A DNA stretch of 64,000 nt from Dipteronia dyeriana (lineage: Eukaryota; Streptophyta; Magnoliopsida; Sapindales; Sapindaceae), in contig CM065300.1 of NCBI GenBank assembly GCA_032871835.1, positions 3,415,768 through 3,479,767 of the forward strand, in the 5' to 3' direction. The translations under genes were made by a program, and so were the position numbers. Position 1 is the first letter of the stretch, and each line of letters begins with the position of its first letter. Below are positions 25,501 through 35,759 of this stretch, in pieces. The notes under the pieces are model-generated. The model worked only from the letters and a program-made list of their open reading frames with translations. It had not been told where the DNA came from and did not search any database.

Positions 25501-26409
25501 GTCTCTCTCTTTTGCCATTTTAAAATTCTGCTAAATTTATGTGACTAGTGACATAATGTCTTATTCGATCTATAATTAACACACACTGTGGAACAGGTTA
25601 TGAAATTATCAGAGAAGGACATCGTGGAGATGATATTCTTCCCAGTGGTGAATGAAGCCTGTCGAGTCTTTGCTGAGGGTATTGCAGGCAAAGCAGCAGA
25701 TCTTGACATTGCTTCTGTTATGGGCATGGGTTTTCCACCTTACAGGTTTGTGCTTTTTATTTACGATGCTTCATTTCCAAATACAATTGCCTTCCTGTCT
25801 TAAAATTTCCTGCAATTTTGATCAGGGGAGGAATCATGTTCTGGGCTGACTCTCTCGGATCAAAGTACATTTATTCAAGATTAGAGGAATGGTCAAAGCT
25901 GTATGGAGAATTTTTCAAGCCTTGTGCCTTCTTGGCTGAAAGAGCTGCCAAGGGAGCTCCTCTGGTACGAAATCCAAAACTCTATATCCATAACCATAAT
26001 ACTTAGAATGATGAATCTATGGAATCAGATGTAATGCATCCGAAGAATCCTTGAGGACCCCATCCCCATTAAGAACTCCTGCTATACCAGTATATGATGT
26101 ATGAATAGTTCCATGACTTGAACATGATATCCAATGGACTCTCTTTAGACACCAAATCTTAGAGAACAGCGAACTCAACTAGACTGACCAAACTATTTTA
26201 TTTTCATAAACTTGCCTCAACACAATTCTTACAGTGAAGTTTGTGGCTAAAATCCTAATACTTCTTTCCATTAGGCAAACAGATGATTTAAACGGATATG
26301 TTACTGGATTTTACTATATAATGTTGTCTGCTTTTTAAGCTCTCTAATAATATTTATGTCGATACATTTGCAGAGTGCTCCAGTGGAACAAGCAAAATCT
26401 AAACTATAA
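19572..26409 (+). CDS. MFP2: Peroxisomal fatty acid beta-oxidation multifunctional protein (MFP2)
   Basis: Bifunctional enoyl-CoA hydratase / L-3-hydroxyacyl-CoA dehydrogenase of peroxisomal beta-oxidation. Exons: 19572-19668, 20506-20577, 20702-20767, 20849-20905, 21007-21074, 21161-21242, 22865-22920, 23039-23341, 23421-23507, 23954-24128, 24240-24361, 24465-24628, 24712-24966, 25132-25253, 25379-25500, 25597-25745, 25826-25964 and 26374-26409. This gives 2172 nt, 723 aa; Arabidopsis MFP2 is 725 aa as I recall. The hydratase half has [20 protein letters not shown] (catalytic Glu117) and [15 protein letters not shown] (catalytic Glu137, the usual 20-residue spacing). The dehydrogenase half has the NAD motif GGGLMGSG (317-324), [17 protein letters not shown] (catalytic His447) and [12 protein letters not shown]. 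The C terminus is SKL, a type 1 peroxisome signal. No disruption is seen. Similarity favours MFP2 over its paralogue AIM1. Confidence 0.96.
21830..22050 (-). repeat. tRNA-like / SINE-like relic in MFP2 intron 6
   Basis: On the minus strand GGGTTCGAGTC (21930-21940) matches the internal B box of Pol III genes. An upstream TATGGCATCAAAGCC resembles the region around an A box or an LTR primer site. No full cloverleaf could be folded by eye. It could be a SINE or a retroelement primer-site remnant. Confidence 0.3.
22335..22470. repeat. 68-bp tandem duplication in MFP2 intron 6
   Basis: Two adjacent copies (22335-22402 and 22403-22470) begin aatcaggcacaatgtttact and run through gttaacactatcttatttac. 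They differ at only about one to three positions near the end of the unit. The duplication must be recent, and it is intronic. Confidence 0.9.
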
Positions 26410-26571
26410 GAATTGCATTGCTCGTGCCGCTGTGATCATCTGATTCAGTTCCTTATCTTGTATGTTGCCTTCTACTACTTCCCGGGATGGCGTAGGAGCA
26501 GCCAAATAATGTTGGAGAAAATAATCCGAGAATGACACAGAATTCTGCAAAAATATATATAAACATTTCAG

Positions 26572-26577
26572 AATAAA
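26572..26577 (+). terminator. MFP2 poly(A) signal
   Basis: AATAAA 163 bp after the stop codon, in a T-rich 3' region. It is the best candidate for the polyadenylation signal. Confidence 0.5.
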
Positions 26578-27052
26578 GTCTTCAATAGCAATTTAAAGTC
26601 TCAAATTTGTTATTCTGAGTATTCTCTATGTAACTGCGTTTATTAATATTTCTTGCTAATAATTACATATAATAGAAAAAAGGAAAAAAAACAAAAAGTG
26701 AATAGATGATAATAATTGCCATGTTCCATTTAGTGGTCGGATGCATTACTCGGTAGGTTTTCCTTTTTCTGTTTTTGTTTTAGTTTTTTGGGATCTGAAA
26801 TGATCCCCTAGGCTTCATCGATGAACTTGGTTGTGCGCTCAGCTGCAATGAAAGAACATTTATGGGAGGAATATCAAAGCCATTTCCTTGGTAGTTTATC
26901 CTGATGGTGTGGAGATGTCTAAGAATAGCGTTATAGTTTTTAGACAACCTTGTGAAGTGCTTTTCAGATCAGGAAGGTTGGGATTGTTCATGCCTGCTAC
27001 CATAATTGAACAGATTGCCAAGTCAAACAGTTGATCTCTTGGTAGCAGTTCG

Positions 27053-27440
27053 ATGGTGGTGGGTGTTGGTGCTGTGCGTAGGGTCTTAGGGATCATTGGG
27101 TGTGTTCGAGTTGCTTTTGCTCTCCCCCGTGTTGGCTCCTTTTCTTCTGAAGTTGGAGAGCTTTTTGCTGCTAGAGAAACTTTGTTTCAAGCCTCTTTAT
27201 TTGGCCTCTGTGGATTTGCTGGAGACATTCAAAACAAGCTGTTAACAGTATTAATAATGATATCTGTCTTGATGTTTCTAGGCCGGCCGTTGATGATAAT
27301 AATGGTACGTGCCTATTAGCCAAGCCATGCATGCACATGTGGAATTGGCACATGCAGGTTGAGTAGAAGAAATGGTCTCACAATCTAGCACATGATGTGG
27401 GCAGTATCCGGTACTCTCATGCAAGACATGCACGAAGTCG
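27053..27440 (+). pseudogene. RNase H-like domain relic (retroelement, RVT_3 type)
   Basis: Translation gives VGVGAVRRVLG, then FALPRVGSFSSEVGELFAARETL, which resembles the start and middle of the plant RNase H-like domain found at the end of LINE-type polyproteins. After a frame change, SKQAVNSINNDICLDVSRP matches its later part and SHNLAHDVGSI its end. Catalytic residues are not all present and the frame is broken. It is a dead fragment of a non-LTR retroelement or of a retroelement-derived gene. No reverse transcriptase region was recognised upstream. Confidence 0.6.
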
Positions 27441-29395
27441 TGGCAGATAGGTGTAGATGGGTGGACCAAGTCTAGGATATGTTAGTAGTTAGTTATCGAA
27501 TGTTTCCTTTGTTTTATGGCCTTGTGGTAAGTGCTCCTCAACCTTAGTTAGTGCATGTTAAGTTGAATGGTTAATGGGTAGTTATTTCCTTGTTTTCAGA
27601 TTCAGTTGCTGTTTCTTTCTTTCAAGTCAAGTCTATAAAAATGGCCTCTTTTAATTGAGTACGATATGATATGGAATATATTGAAGAAAATTATCTCCCT
27701 CATTTCTCTCTTATTCAAATTCTTCTTTGTAAGTTCATGGATCGGAAATATACATAACAAATGAGCTATCTTTTCTCTTTGTTGGGTTGCACTTATTGTG
27801 TTTGTGCCATGGAAGGAAATATGGTTGCTGGGTTTTATTTGGGACAAGATTTGGAACGAGTGGCTGCGTTTATGAATGGTCAAATTACAAATTTTGTTAA
27901 CAAATTTTATGTTTCTCTGACAGTTTTTGGGTGTTTCGATTATCATTTTTCTTGGATTTTATTTCCCAAAAAAGAAGAAGCCATTTTATACCGATTACCG
28001 GAAATAATAATAAATAAATCGTTTTTATAAGATTGGTAACTAAAGGTAGTTCTAACAAAAAAAACATTAATAATATAAGATTTTCAGTATTGTAATATTA
28101 AAAAAATGTATATTTCTTTTATTATAAACACAAATGTAACACGAGATTGATTCGGTACTAAACTTGCAAGTTTGACGGTTTAAATCACTCCTCTCTAAAA
28201 AAAACAATTAATAATAATAAATAAAAATATTCAAAAATGGGATTTCAGTACCCATTTGTGCCTGGACATCACTCCCATGTGCATAATGCATTCCTATTAA
28301 TTTTACACATTAGCTGTGTTGTTTTTGTATATACAATAAATTCATGTTGAAAATATATTAAGATTGTCCAGATATAAAAATATATTTTAATGAAAAAATA
28401 AAATATTATTAATTTATTATTTTTAATGATAAAATCACTTTAAAGTTAGTAATAAAATAAAATAAATTTATTTATAATTAGAATTGATACCTCCAGCCAA
28501 TGACTCATTCCTGGTCAATCAAGATTCATGGACATGGTTAAGGAAACTATGTTGCTCTCCTATATACAATGTTTTTCTTTAGCCGGGTTGGTTCTAGAAA
28601 TAAAATCGTGATTTTTTTTTGGTAAAATCGAATTCTTTTTGTTTTTAGTAGGATTCAAACTAACTACTGACTTAGAAATAATTTACCTAAATCCGTCCAT
28701 CTACCGGTTAAATTATAACTTTGTAACGTTACAAAGTTAAAAAAAAATTATATACGACAATATAACATTATATAGTTGACTGTAAAATTTATATACGACT
28801 ATATAACATTAGTACATTACATAGTTGCATGCAGTCCTGAAATATATAAGGAAATGTACTTGCCTACAATCCTGATAAATGTACTGCAATTTTTATTTTT
28901 ATTTTGCTGAAAACATAAATAACTAAACATACAATTTCATTAACGGTGAACACCTTAATTATACTTATGTGGAAAACTCGAAACTCGAATATATCACACT
29001 GAGATTTGAGATTCTATTTGATCCAAAAAGTCAATTGATCCAAAAGACACATAAAATCAGATTTGGAAATCGAAGAATCATGTGCTGTAAATCCCATTGT
29101 CGTTTAGATAGCTTGTAGGACCTTATATAATTTACAATTATTTAAAATGAAAGCAACAATTATATTAGAAAAATTGGGAGAAAAAGAAAGCAAGCACGTG
29201 ATTCATGACTCCAATTTTTTTTATACCATCCACTTGCAACTTGCTATCGAGACTAATCATGTCAAAATTTAGGGGACTCCATTTATAATTTTATATTGAT
29301 GTGATATGTCTCGATTGCAAATTATCGACACCCATCTTTCATGTAACGGGAAGTATCGTTTTTCCACCTTATCTATATCTTATTGTTAAGACGAT
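27441..29395. other. AT-rich intergenic DNA, no gene seen
   Basis: Several short open frames lack any family resemblance. Nothing structured was paired apart from short palindromes such as aactttgtaacgttacaaagtt near 28720-28740. Confidence 0.4.
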
Positions 29396-29399
29396 TATA

Positions 29400-30650
29400 G
29401 ATTTTGATAATATTAATCGGTCTTTCTTTTTAAATCAAAATAGTGTTAAATTTTTTATCCATTAAATATATTATAAACCTTTTCTATTATATTTATTCTA
29501 TATAATTATCATTTTATATTTAAAATATTTATTAAAGAAAATAAAAAAATAATAAACAAAAAAATTAAAAAATTAAAAAATTAAAAAATAGGAATTTGTT
29601 TTTAATCTCCAACACCATTCATTACTTCTTTGCCGTCATTATCAACAACATCAAACCCAAAAGTCAAATCAGATGCAAAAACAAAATTTTAATCTCCAAC
29701 ACCATTCATTACTTCATCGATATCATCATCAGCATCATCAAACCCGAAAATCAAATCAGAAGCCAAAACCAACTCAATTCAAAATCAAACCGAAATTAAT
29801 CGAGTTCCTTACCACCATGTCGATCGGCGCTCGAACACACCGGCACAGACAAGAGCGGTGACGACGATCACCACCAACGCCTTCTTTCTCTCCCCTTCTC
29901 TCTCTGTTCTCGATCTCTCTCTCAACAGCACCGATTGAGGTTCAATTGGAATTGGGTTTGGGTTTGGCAGTGGGTGTTTTGTTTGGTTTGGGGGTGGTGG
30001 TTGATGGAGTGTTCGTGGGTGGCTAGGGTTTGAGAAACGCGGATGGTGTGATGAAGATTATAGATGAATATTGTTGAGATAGGCAGCCAGGGTTTGATCG
30101 AGTGAAAGAAATGGGGAATTTAAAGATGTTGATGTTGCTTTCTAGGTTTTGGTTGGGTGTTGTTGATGATGGAGGTTGAAGAAAGAGAGATTTCTGGCTT
30201 TAGGTTTGAAGAATGGGGATTTCTGGGTTTGATTTTAAAAAAAAAATCATTAATAAATGTGTAGGAATATTATGGGTTTTTGTGTTTGATTTTTGTTGTT
30301 GTCTGGGTTTGTGTTTGCTATGAATAAAATGGGTTTTTGGTTTTCTGGTATGTTTGAGAATTGAGATTGGTGTTGTTGTTTGAGATTAATGATAATGATT
30401 ATTATTATGAACCGGGAAGATGGTCAGGTGTAGAAGAAGAATAATTGAAGATGATGATGATTTTTATTTTATTTTTATTTTTATTTCTTTTTAATTATTT
30501 GCTTTTACAATATTACCCCTTTAATTTTAGCATTCGACTTGATTTTGGATGAAAAAGGTAACAAAATGAGCGATTTTAATGTTTATTTGATTTTAGGAGG
30601 AAAAACGGTCAATATAGTCGAATCATGTCCTCATCTTAAAAATAAGGTAA
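29400..30650. mobile_element. Candidate non-autonomous TIR element
   Basis: The left side near 29410 reads aatattaatcggtctttc. The inverted right side near 30590-30615 reads atattgaccgtttttcctc, and both continue into similar AAATCAAA sequence. The core is C/A/T-rich on the left (accatcatc..., ctctctc) and G/T-rich on the right (gggtttgggtttggc). This is the same architecture as at 43404-44810 and 60894-63424. No target-site duplication was identified, so the borders are approximate. Confidence 0.4.
29600..29773. repeat. Two 87-bp direct repeats
   Basis: ttttaatctccaacaccatt starts both units (29600 and 29687). Both continue cattacttc, then catcaaaccc and gtcaaatcaga / atcaaatcaga, with diverged centres. 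Confidence 0.75.
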
Positions 30651-30869
30651 ACGTCGGGGAGAAAATGATATTTTTCCTCTATATATTTAACTTATACGTA
30701 GGCCCGATCAAAATGCAACTGATACAACACGTCTACTTTTAGTTCAACCGATGTACGTCTCCTTTTCTACGTTTACGGTGGATGCACGAATAAGTTTCAT
30801 TATAACTATTTTACAAGTATGTGTGCATATAATAGAATCCCTCTAAATACATCTTCTATTTGTTCAAAC

Positions 30870-31214
30870 TAGACATGACCACGGTTAGGTTCTATGGTCG
30901 AATCGTGGAACCTAACCAAACCGCAACTGTAACTGTAATCGAAACAGTGGAATCGGTTCCGGAACCGTGGGGCTGAAGGTTCGGTTCCGGTTCCGGTTCT
31001 TCTCCGAAAAAAACAGCCTTAGAACCGACAGTTGGATTTCGGTTTTGAAATCGTCGGTTCCAGAAAATATTTTATTTTATTTTTCTTATGTTAAAATGTT
31101 AAAAAAAAAAAAAGGAACCGAATCGACGGAACCTGAACCGGAACCACCGGTCTATGGTTTCGGTTCCGATTCTGACTCCTTCCGAAACTGGAACCGGAAC
31201 CGTGGGCATGCCTA
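30870..31214. mobile_element. 345-bp hAT-type MITE
   Basis: The ends are inverted copies: TAGACATGACCACGGTT on the left and TAGGCATGCCCACGGTT on the inverted right. A perfect 8-bp duplication gttcaaac lies at 30862-30869 and 31215-31222, as for hAT elements. The subterminal DNA is packed with GGTTCCGG-type repeats in both orientations, so a single strand could fold into a long hairpin. An open frame across it is a by-product of these repeats. Confidence 0.9.
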
Positions 31215-31222
31215 GTTCAAAC

Positions 31223-31544
31223 GGCATGCATTTCTTCTTCTAGTGAATGTATAGTCTCACTAAAAACATTTTATAAGTATATTTTGAGAGTTTACTTATT
31301 ATAAAAGTAGAAATTTGAATCGCGAATATAGTGTTAAATATAGATTTCGAGAAACATTTGAGTAAACGGCAATTTATAGTTTTATTACTACTTATAGAGG
31401 TGTTCATCCATCATCATGTAAACAATTTGACAAAGACAGCATAAATGAACAACCTCAGCTGGTAGGAGCAAAACTTTGGTCTCTTTGAATTGGTTTGACA
31501 ATTTCTATTCCTTTCCTGTCAGATTGGAGAAGTTAATCAGTCAA

Positions 31545-31578
<34 letters not shown>

Positions 31579-32338
31579 AGTTTAAATCAATCATGCTGAC
31601 AACTTGTAATAGTTAATTATCTGCTGCTATCCTTCAATTAAGTGATACTGATATGTTAATTTCCTTGAAATGTGAAGTCTATATTAGTTTCAACACTTTT
31701 CACAAAAAAATTCATTATTTTAACAAATTTATTTTCAAAGCCGAAACCATTGTGGGTAGGGCAATAAGGGCCGGCGAATGTTCGGTTCAATTGATATATT
31801 GGAACGGAACGGAACCAAACCGGAAATATACTAAATTAAGCTTTACGAGCACAGGTGCTCATAATGCAATATATTAATATGTTAACACATATCATTTAAA
31901 AAAATAAGTATTTATAATATATTCAAACGGAACATAAGATTAAGATTTACAAACACAACTCAGAATGTAATTAATGTTAACTTGTATCATTAAAGGATTA
32001 AACTGATTATCCATAAGTAACAAAACAGACTGTAAAGTTTATCTTAACTAAAAAAAAAATTGAAAAAAGAAATCATTTAATGAATTCATGACATGCCAGA
32101 AAGAAGCTCCCTGTTTTACAAGCTATGACAAGCTTGGAGCCTTGGATAATGGCCTCCGTTACTTTTTTTCCCAACAAAATTAAATATCTCAAAAGACAAA
32201 TGACAACATATAGTATATGTCCATCCTCTTAATTAACTGAAAGAAAAAAAATACATAATTCCATCACATGCCTTGTATGCAATTCAAATCGTGACCACCC
32301 ACCAAATATAAAAAATCAAACACTTCAACAAAATAAAA

Positions 32339-32341
<3 letters not shown>
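31223..32341. other. Intergenic DNA upstream of the SWEET gene
   Basis: No gene is seen. There is an (AT)n run at about 31553-31578. A short GC-richer patch near 31760-31825 (ggttcaattg..., cggaacggaaccaaaccgg) uses the same GGTTC/GAACC vocabulary as the MITE at 30870-31214 and may be a fragment of a relative. Confidence 0.4.

Positions 32342-32384
<43 letters not shown>
32342..32384. repeat. (TC)n microsatellite in the SWEET leader
   Basis: About 21 uninterrupted TC units, ending 75 bp before the SWEET ATG. It is probably within the 5'UTR or core promoter. Such Y-patch/CT tracts are common near plant transcription starts. Confidence 0.9.
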
Positions 32385-32388
<4 letters not shown>

Positions 32389-32459
32389 AGCTTCCATTCT
32401 CATCTGATTTTTCCCAGATATAACCAACATCAACCCAACAAATCTCAACATATACAAAC

Positions 32460-34850
32460 ATGGAAGACTTGAGTTTCTTTGTTGGAGTCGTAGGTCATAA
32501 TCATTAATTTATGTTTCATTTATATACAACTTCATTGTTTGTTTGGTTTTTAATAGTAATTCTCATATATATATGTATTTTTGTTGCAGGCAATGTTATA
32601 TCAATCCTTGTGTTTCTTTCTCCACTGTAAGCTTCTTGTTTATATGGTGATGATATAATTCATGAAATCTTCATATAGTTGTGATGATTTTTTATTTTTT
32701 TTTGGTTTTTAAATAATTATGCAGAGGAACATTTATTCGAATAGTAAAGAGCAAATCAACTGAGGATTTTCAAAGCCTTCCATATATTTGTACATTCTTG
32801 AACTCTTCTTTGTGGACTTACTATGGAATCACAAAACCTGGAGGATATCTTGTAGCTACAGTAAATGGTTTTGGGATTCTTGTTGAAGCTGTTTATATCT
32901 CTTTATTCCTCATCTACGCTCCGTCAAGACAGATAAGGGTATATAATACGCATATATATAACTCGGCCACTCTATATCGTTATAGAATGGATAAACGTTT
33001 TTTTTAATTTTTTCTTATATTTAATTTTCGACTATCTAAAAACACTTTTGATGACAATAATTAATTCCAGATAAAAACTAGTGTTCTAGTGGGGATTTTG
33101 GACGTGGGTTTTCTAGCCGCGGCAATTCTAGTGACACAGTTGGTGCTAAAAGGAGAAGTGCGTATTGATGCTATAGGGCTCATGGGTGCTGCTCTCAACA
33201 TTATTATGTATGCATCGCCTCTATCTGCCATGGTAATTGATTCAATTCAACACTTCAAATTTTTATTGATTATCTTTTATTTCATAGATTTGATATTTTT
33301 GGCTTTTATATAAAAGGATCATAAGATCCAAAATAATTTTCTAAAGTCATTAATTATTTTTTAGTGGTTGATCAGTCAACTTTAATCTACGTAATTATAT
33401 GATATTATAAAATGAATTGTTGATATTCGTATGATGTAACCAAATCATAACAGACAACAATAAACGGGCAATTAAAAAAACATTGAATTTAATATATTAT
33501 TTCCTCCTTTTCCAAAATAATTTATTTAATTAATTCCACCAAATAAAGTTGATAATTTCATCTTATTTTGATAACGTCTGGGTCCATTTTTATTTATTAT
33601 TTTAAATGAAGTGATTGGAACTGTTTAGGAGGCAGCTCTTCATTGTAGTAGAGGGTTGGGACCTGGATGATTTTTTCTATTATGTGAATGTAAAATTAAG
33701 GATTCAATTCAAATCGACCGGTTAAAATGGTGTCTCAAATTTTATTCGATAGATATTAAAATCCAAGGGAACTTATATAATAAATGGTGGTAGTAGACTA
33801 GTAGTTAACTGATAAAGCCCCATACAAGAAGACACTCGTCATTTGTGCAAAAACCTTTCGAGAAACCAGAGTGGCAATGATTTGAACCTATTATTAACCA
33901 TCTTCATTCACTACACAGACATGCACCGGTGGGAGTGGCCCAGTGGGTCTCTTTCACAGCCCAATCCTGTCGGTAATTTTATTTTTTTTGTCTCCACATG
34001 CAAGTGTGGAGCGAAAATCTTTATCAAGAATGGCTGGTATACCCAAATAAAATTTTGATTGTGATTTTCAGAAAACGGTGGTGACAACAAAGAGCGTGGA
34101 ATACATGCCATTTTTGCTCTCATTTTTCCTCTTCTTGAACGGTGGGATATGGGCATTGTATGCTTTGCTTGTCGGTGATTATTTCCTTGGTGTAAGTCTT
34201 TTCTAACTTCAATATTACTCGTTGGATAAAAATTTATCTTTGATTATATTAATTATATTAACAATCTCTGTAGTTGATAGTTTTTATTCACACACTCAAA
34301 TATCATGATGTGATATGTTGGAAAACTTTTTCATGATGGATTGATGGCTGAAACCTATAGATTCTTGTTAAGATTTGGCCTACACAAGGGTTTGTATTCT
34401 CTATTATTGGTTTCAAAATCTAACAAGGGTACAACAAAAATTATTGTGTTCAAGACTTTAGTCCTCTTTTCTTGCCACCTTTTGTCGCATCAGAAAAAGC
34501 TTTTCTCATTTGGAGAATCCTTTGTCATAGAAATTTTTTGATGTGTTTATGTATATGTTCAAAATGGCAATATCTTATCACGTCCAGTTTCTCATAAAGT
34601 TAATAGTTTATATCATATGAGATGATATTTTTTTAATATATCGATATCAAATCGGTAAAATTTGGATTTGAAGTGTAAAATTGGTAAATTTGTGATACAG
34701 GTGCCAAATGGAACCGGTTTTTTGCTGGGAACAGCTCAGCTATTGCTCTATGCAATCTACAGAAATGACAAGGCATCAAAGACTACTTCAGTTCCTGATA
34801 GCTTGGAAGAAGGAACACAACACCAACCTCTTATCTCCTCATCATCGTAA
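32460..34850 (+). CDS. SWEET17: SWEET sugar transporter, clade IV (SWEET16/17 type)
   Basis: Bidirectional sugar uniporter. Clade IV members sit in the tonoplast and move fructose and other hexoses. Exons: 32460-32493, 32590-32626, 32725-32938, 33071-33232, 34072-34191 and 34701-34850. This gives 238 aa, the usual family size. Two three-helix MtN3 repeats are visible. Conserved transport prolines fall at 23 (SPLGTF), 43 (SLPY), 145 (YASPL) and 162 (YMPF), the family positions. ILDVGFLAAAILVTQLVL and PFLLSFFLFLNGGIWALYA are typical of SWEET16/17. The soluble tail after GTAQLLLYAIYR is short, rich in Ser/Thr and ends in serines. No disruption is seen. The choice of 17 over 16 rests on remembered similarity, so the symbol is less certain than the family. 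Confidence 0.93.
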
Positions 34851-35202
34851 TAAGTTAACTAATTTTGCTACAAGGAAAATATCAACAAAATTGAAGATCG
34901 CGAGAAATCGCTCAAGAAAGTCCGGTATCTCGAAGCACTGACAGTATCGATAGCTTAGTTTTGAGATTTAAATTTGCAACACCAATACTGTCAGGGTCGT
35001 TTGTATTTGAGTTGTTTTGTCATACATGTTTTCTGTTTATAAAAAAGAAGAAAGAAAAAGAGAGAACACCAATGATAGCATAAACAGGTATTTGTATTTG
35101 TTAGGATAGATCGAATTAATATATGTTTGTTTTGGAGAGGTTTGATTTTGAAAATTGATTTGTTATTTTGGGAGCTTAATATTCATACAACTGAAATTCA
35201 TA
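34851..35202. other. 3' flank of the SWEET gene
   Basis: Probable 3'UTR and flank. It has a purine-rich run (35041-35066) and no coding feature. It ends at the target site of the hAT element. Confidence 0.4.
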
Positions 35203-35210
35203 ACAAGGCT
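35203..35210. repeat. Left 8-bp target-site duplication of the hAT element
   Basis: acaaggct; identical to 38988-38995. Confidence 0.9.
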
Positions 35211-35220
35211 AAAGGTGTAA

Positions 35221-35425
35221 AAATGGACTGGCCCGACCCATTAGGGACGGCCTGGCCAGTCCATTTCTGGAAACAGGCCGGGCCGGCCTGTTTCCAGAGA
35301 AGCAGGCCCGGCACGGCACGCCGGCCTGCCTCAGGCGGGCCGTGCCTGCGTGCCGTGCCAGGCAGGCCCGCCGGGCCCCTCTGGCGGGTGGGCCGGGCCT
35401 GGCCTAACCGGCCTGGTCCTGCGGG
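35221..35425. repeat. Left GC-rich subterminal repeat array of the hAT element
   Basis: A dense array of ggccggcc, gcccggc, cgtgcc and ggcctg motifs, including the inverted pair tggaaacagg / cctgtttcca. This is a likely transposase-binding and CG/CHG methylation-prone region. Confidence 0.8.
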
Positions 35426-35759
35426 TTAGTTTTTTGGTCCAATTTTTTTTCCAAATTACGTTTTTTTTATTTAGGGTATAGGGTTTAGGATTTATAGTTT
35501 ATGGTTAAAGACTTAGAATTTAAAATGAATGAAAAGAACGAACAATTATTAGGATTTGAAATGAATAAAGAGAACGAACAATTTTTTAATTATTTATTTA
35601 TTTTTCACTTATGGAATTCAGTAATACATATCTACATTATTGTCTCATTAAAAACCTTACCAAAAAAAACACAGTGGGATAAAAACTTGGTAAGGGAAAA
35701 AGAGTGCAACCGTTTTACAACCTACAAGTAAATAATAAATACATATGTAAAAGTATAAC

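Noticed and set aside
30967..31215. 82-codon frame with repeated Arg-Phe and Pro-Glu
   Set aside because: Produced by GGTTCCGG repeats of the hAT MITE.
32264..32461. Minus-strand frame with an Arg-Glu repeat
   Set aside because: Translation of the (TC)n microsatellite in the SWEET leader.
35127..35429. 100-codon GC-rich frame
   Set aside because: Lies across the hAT left end and subterminal array; a by-product of GC repeats.
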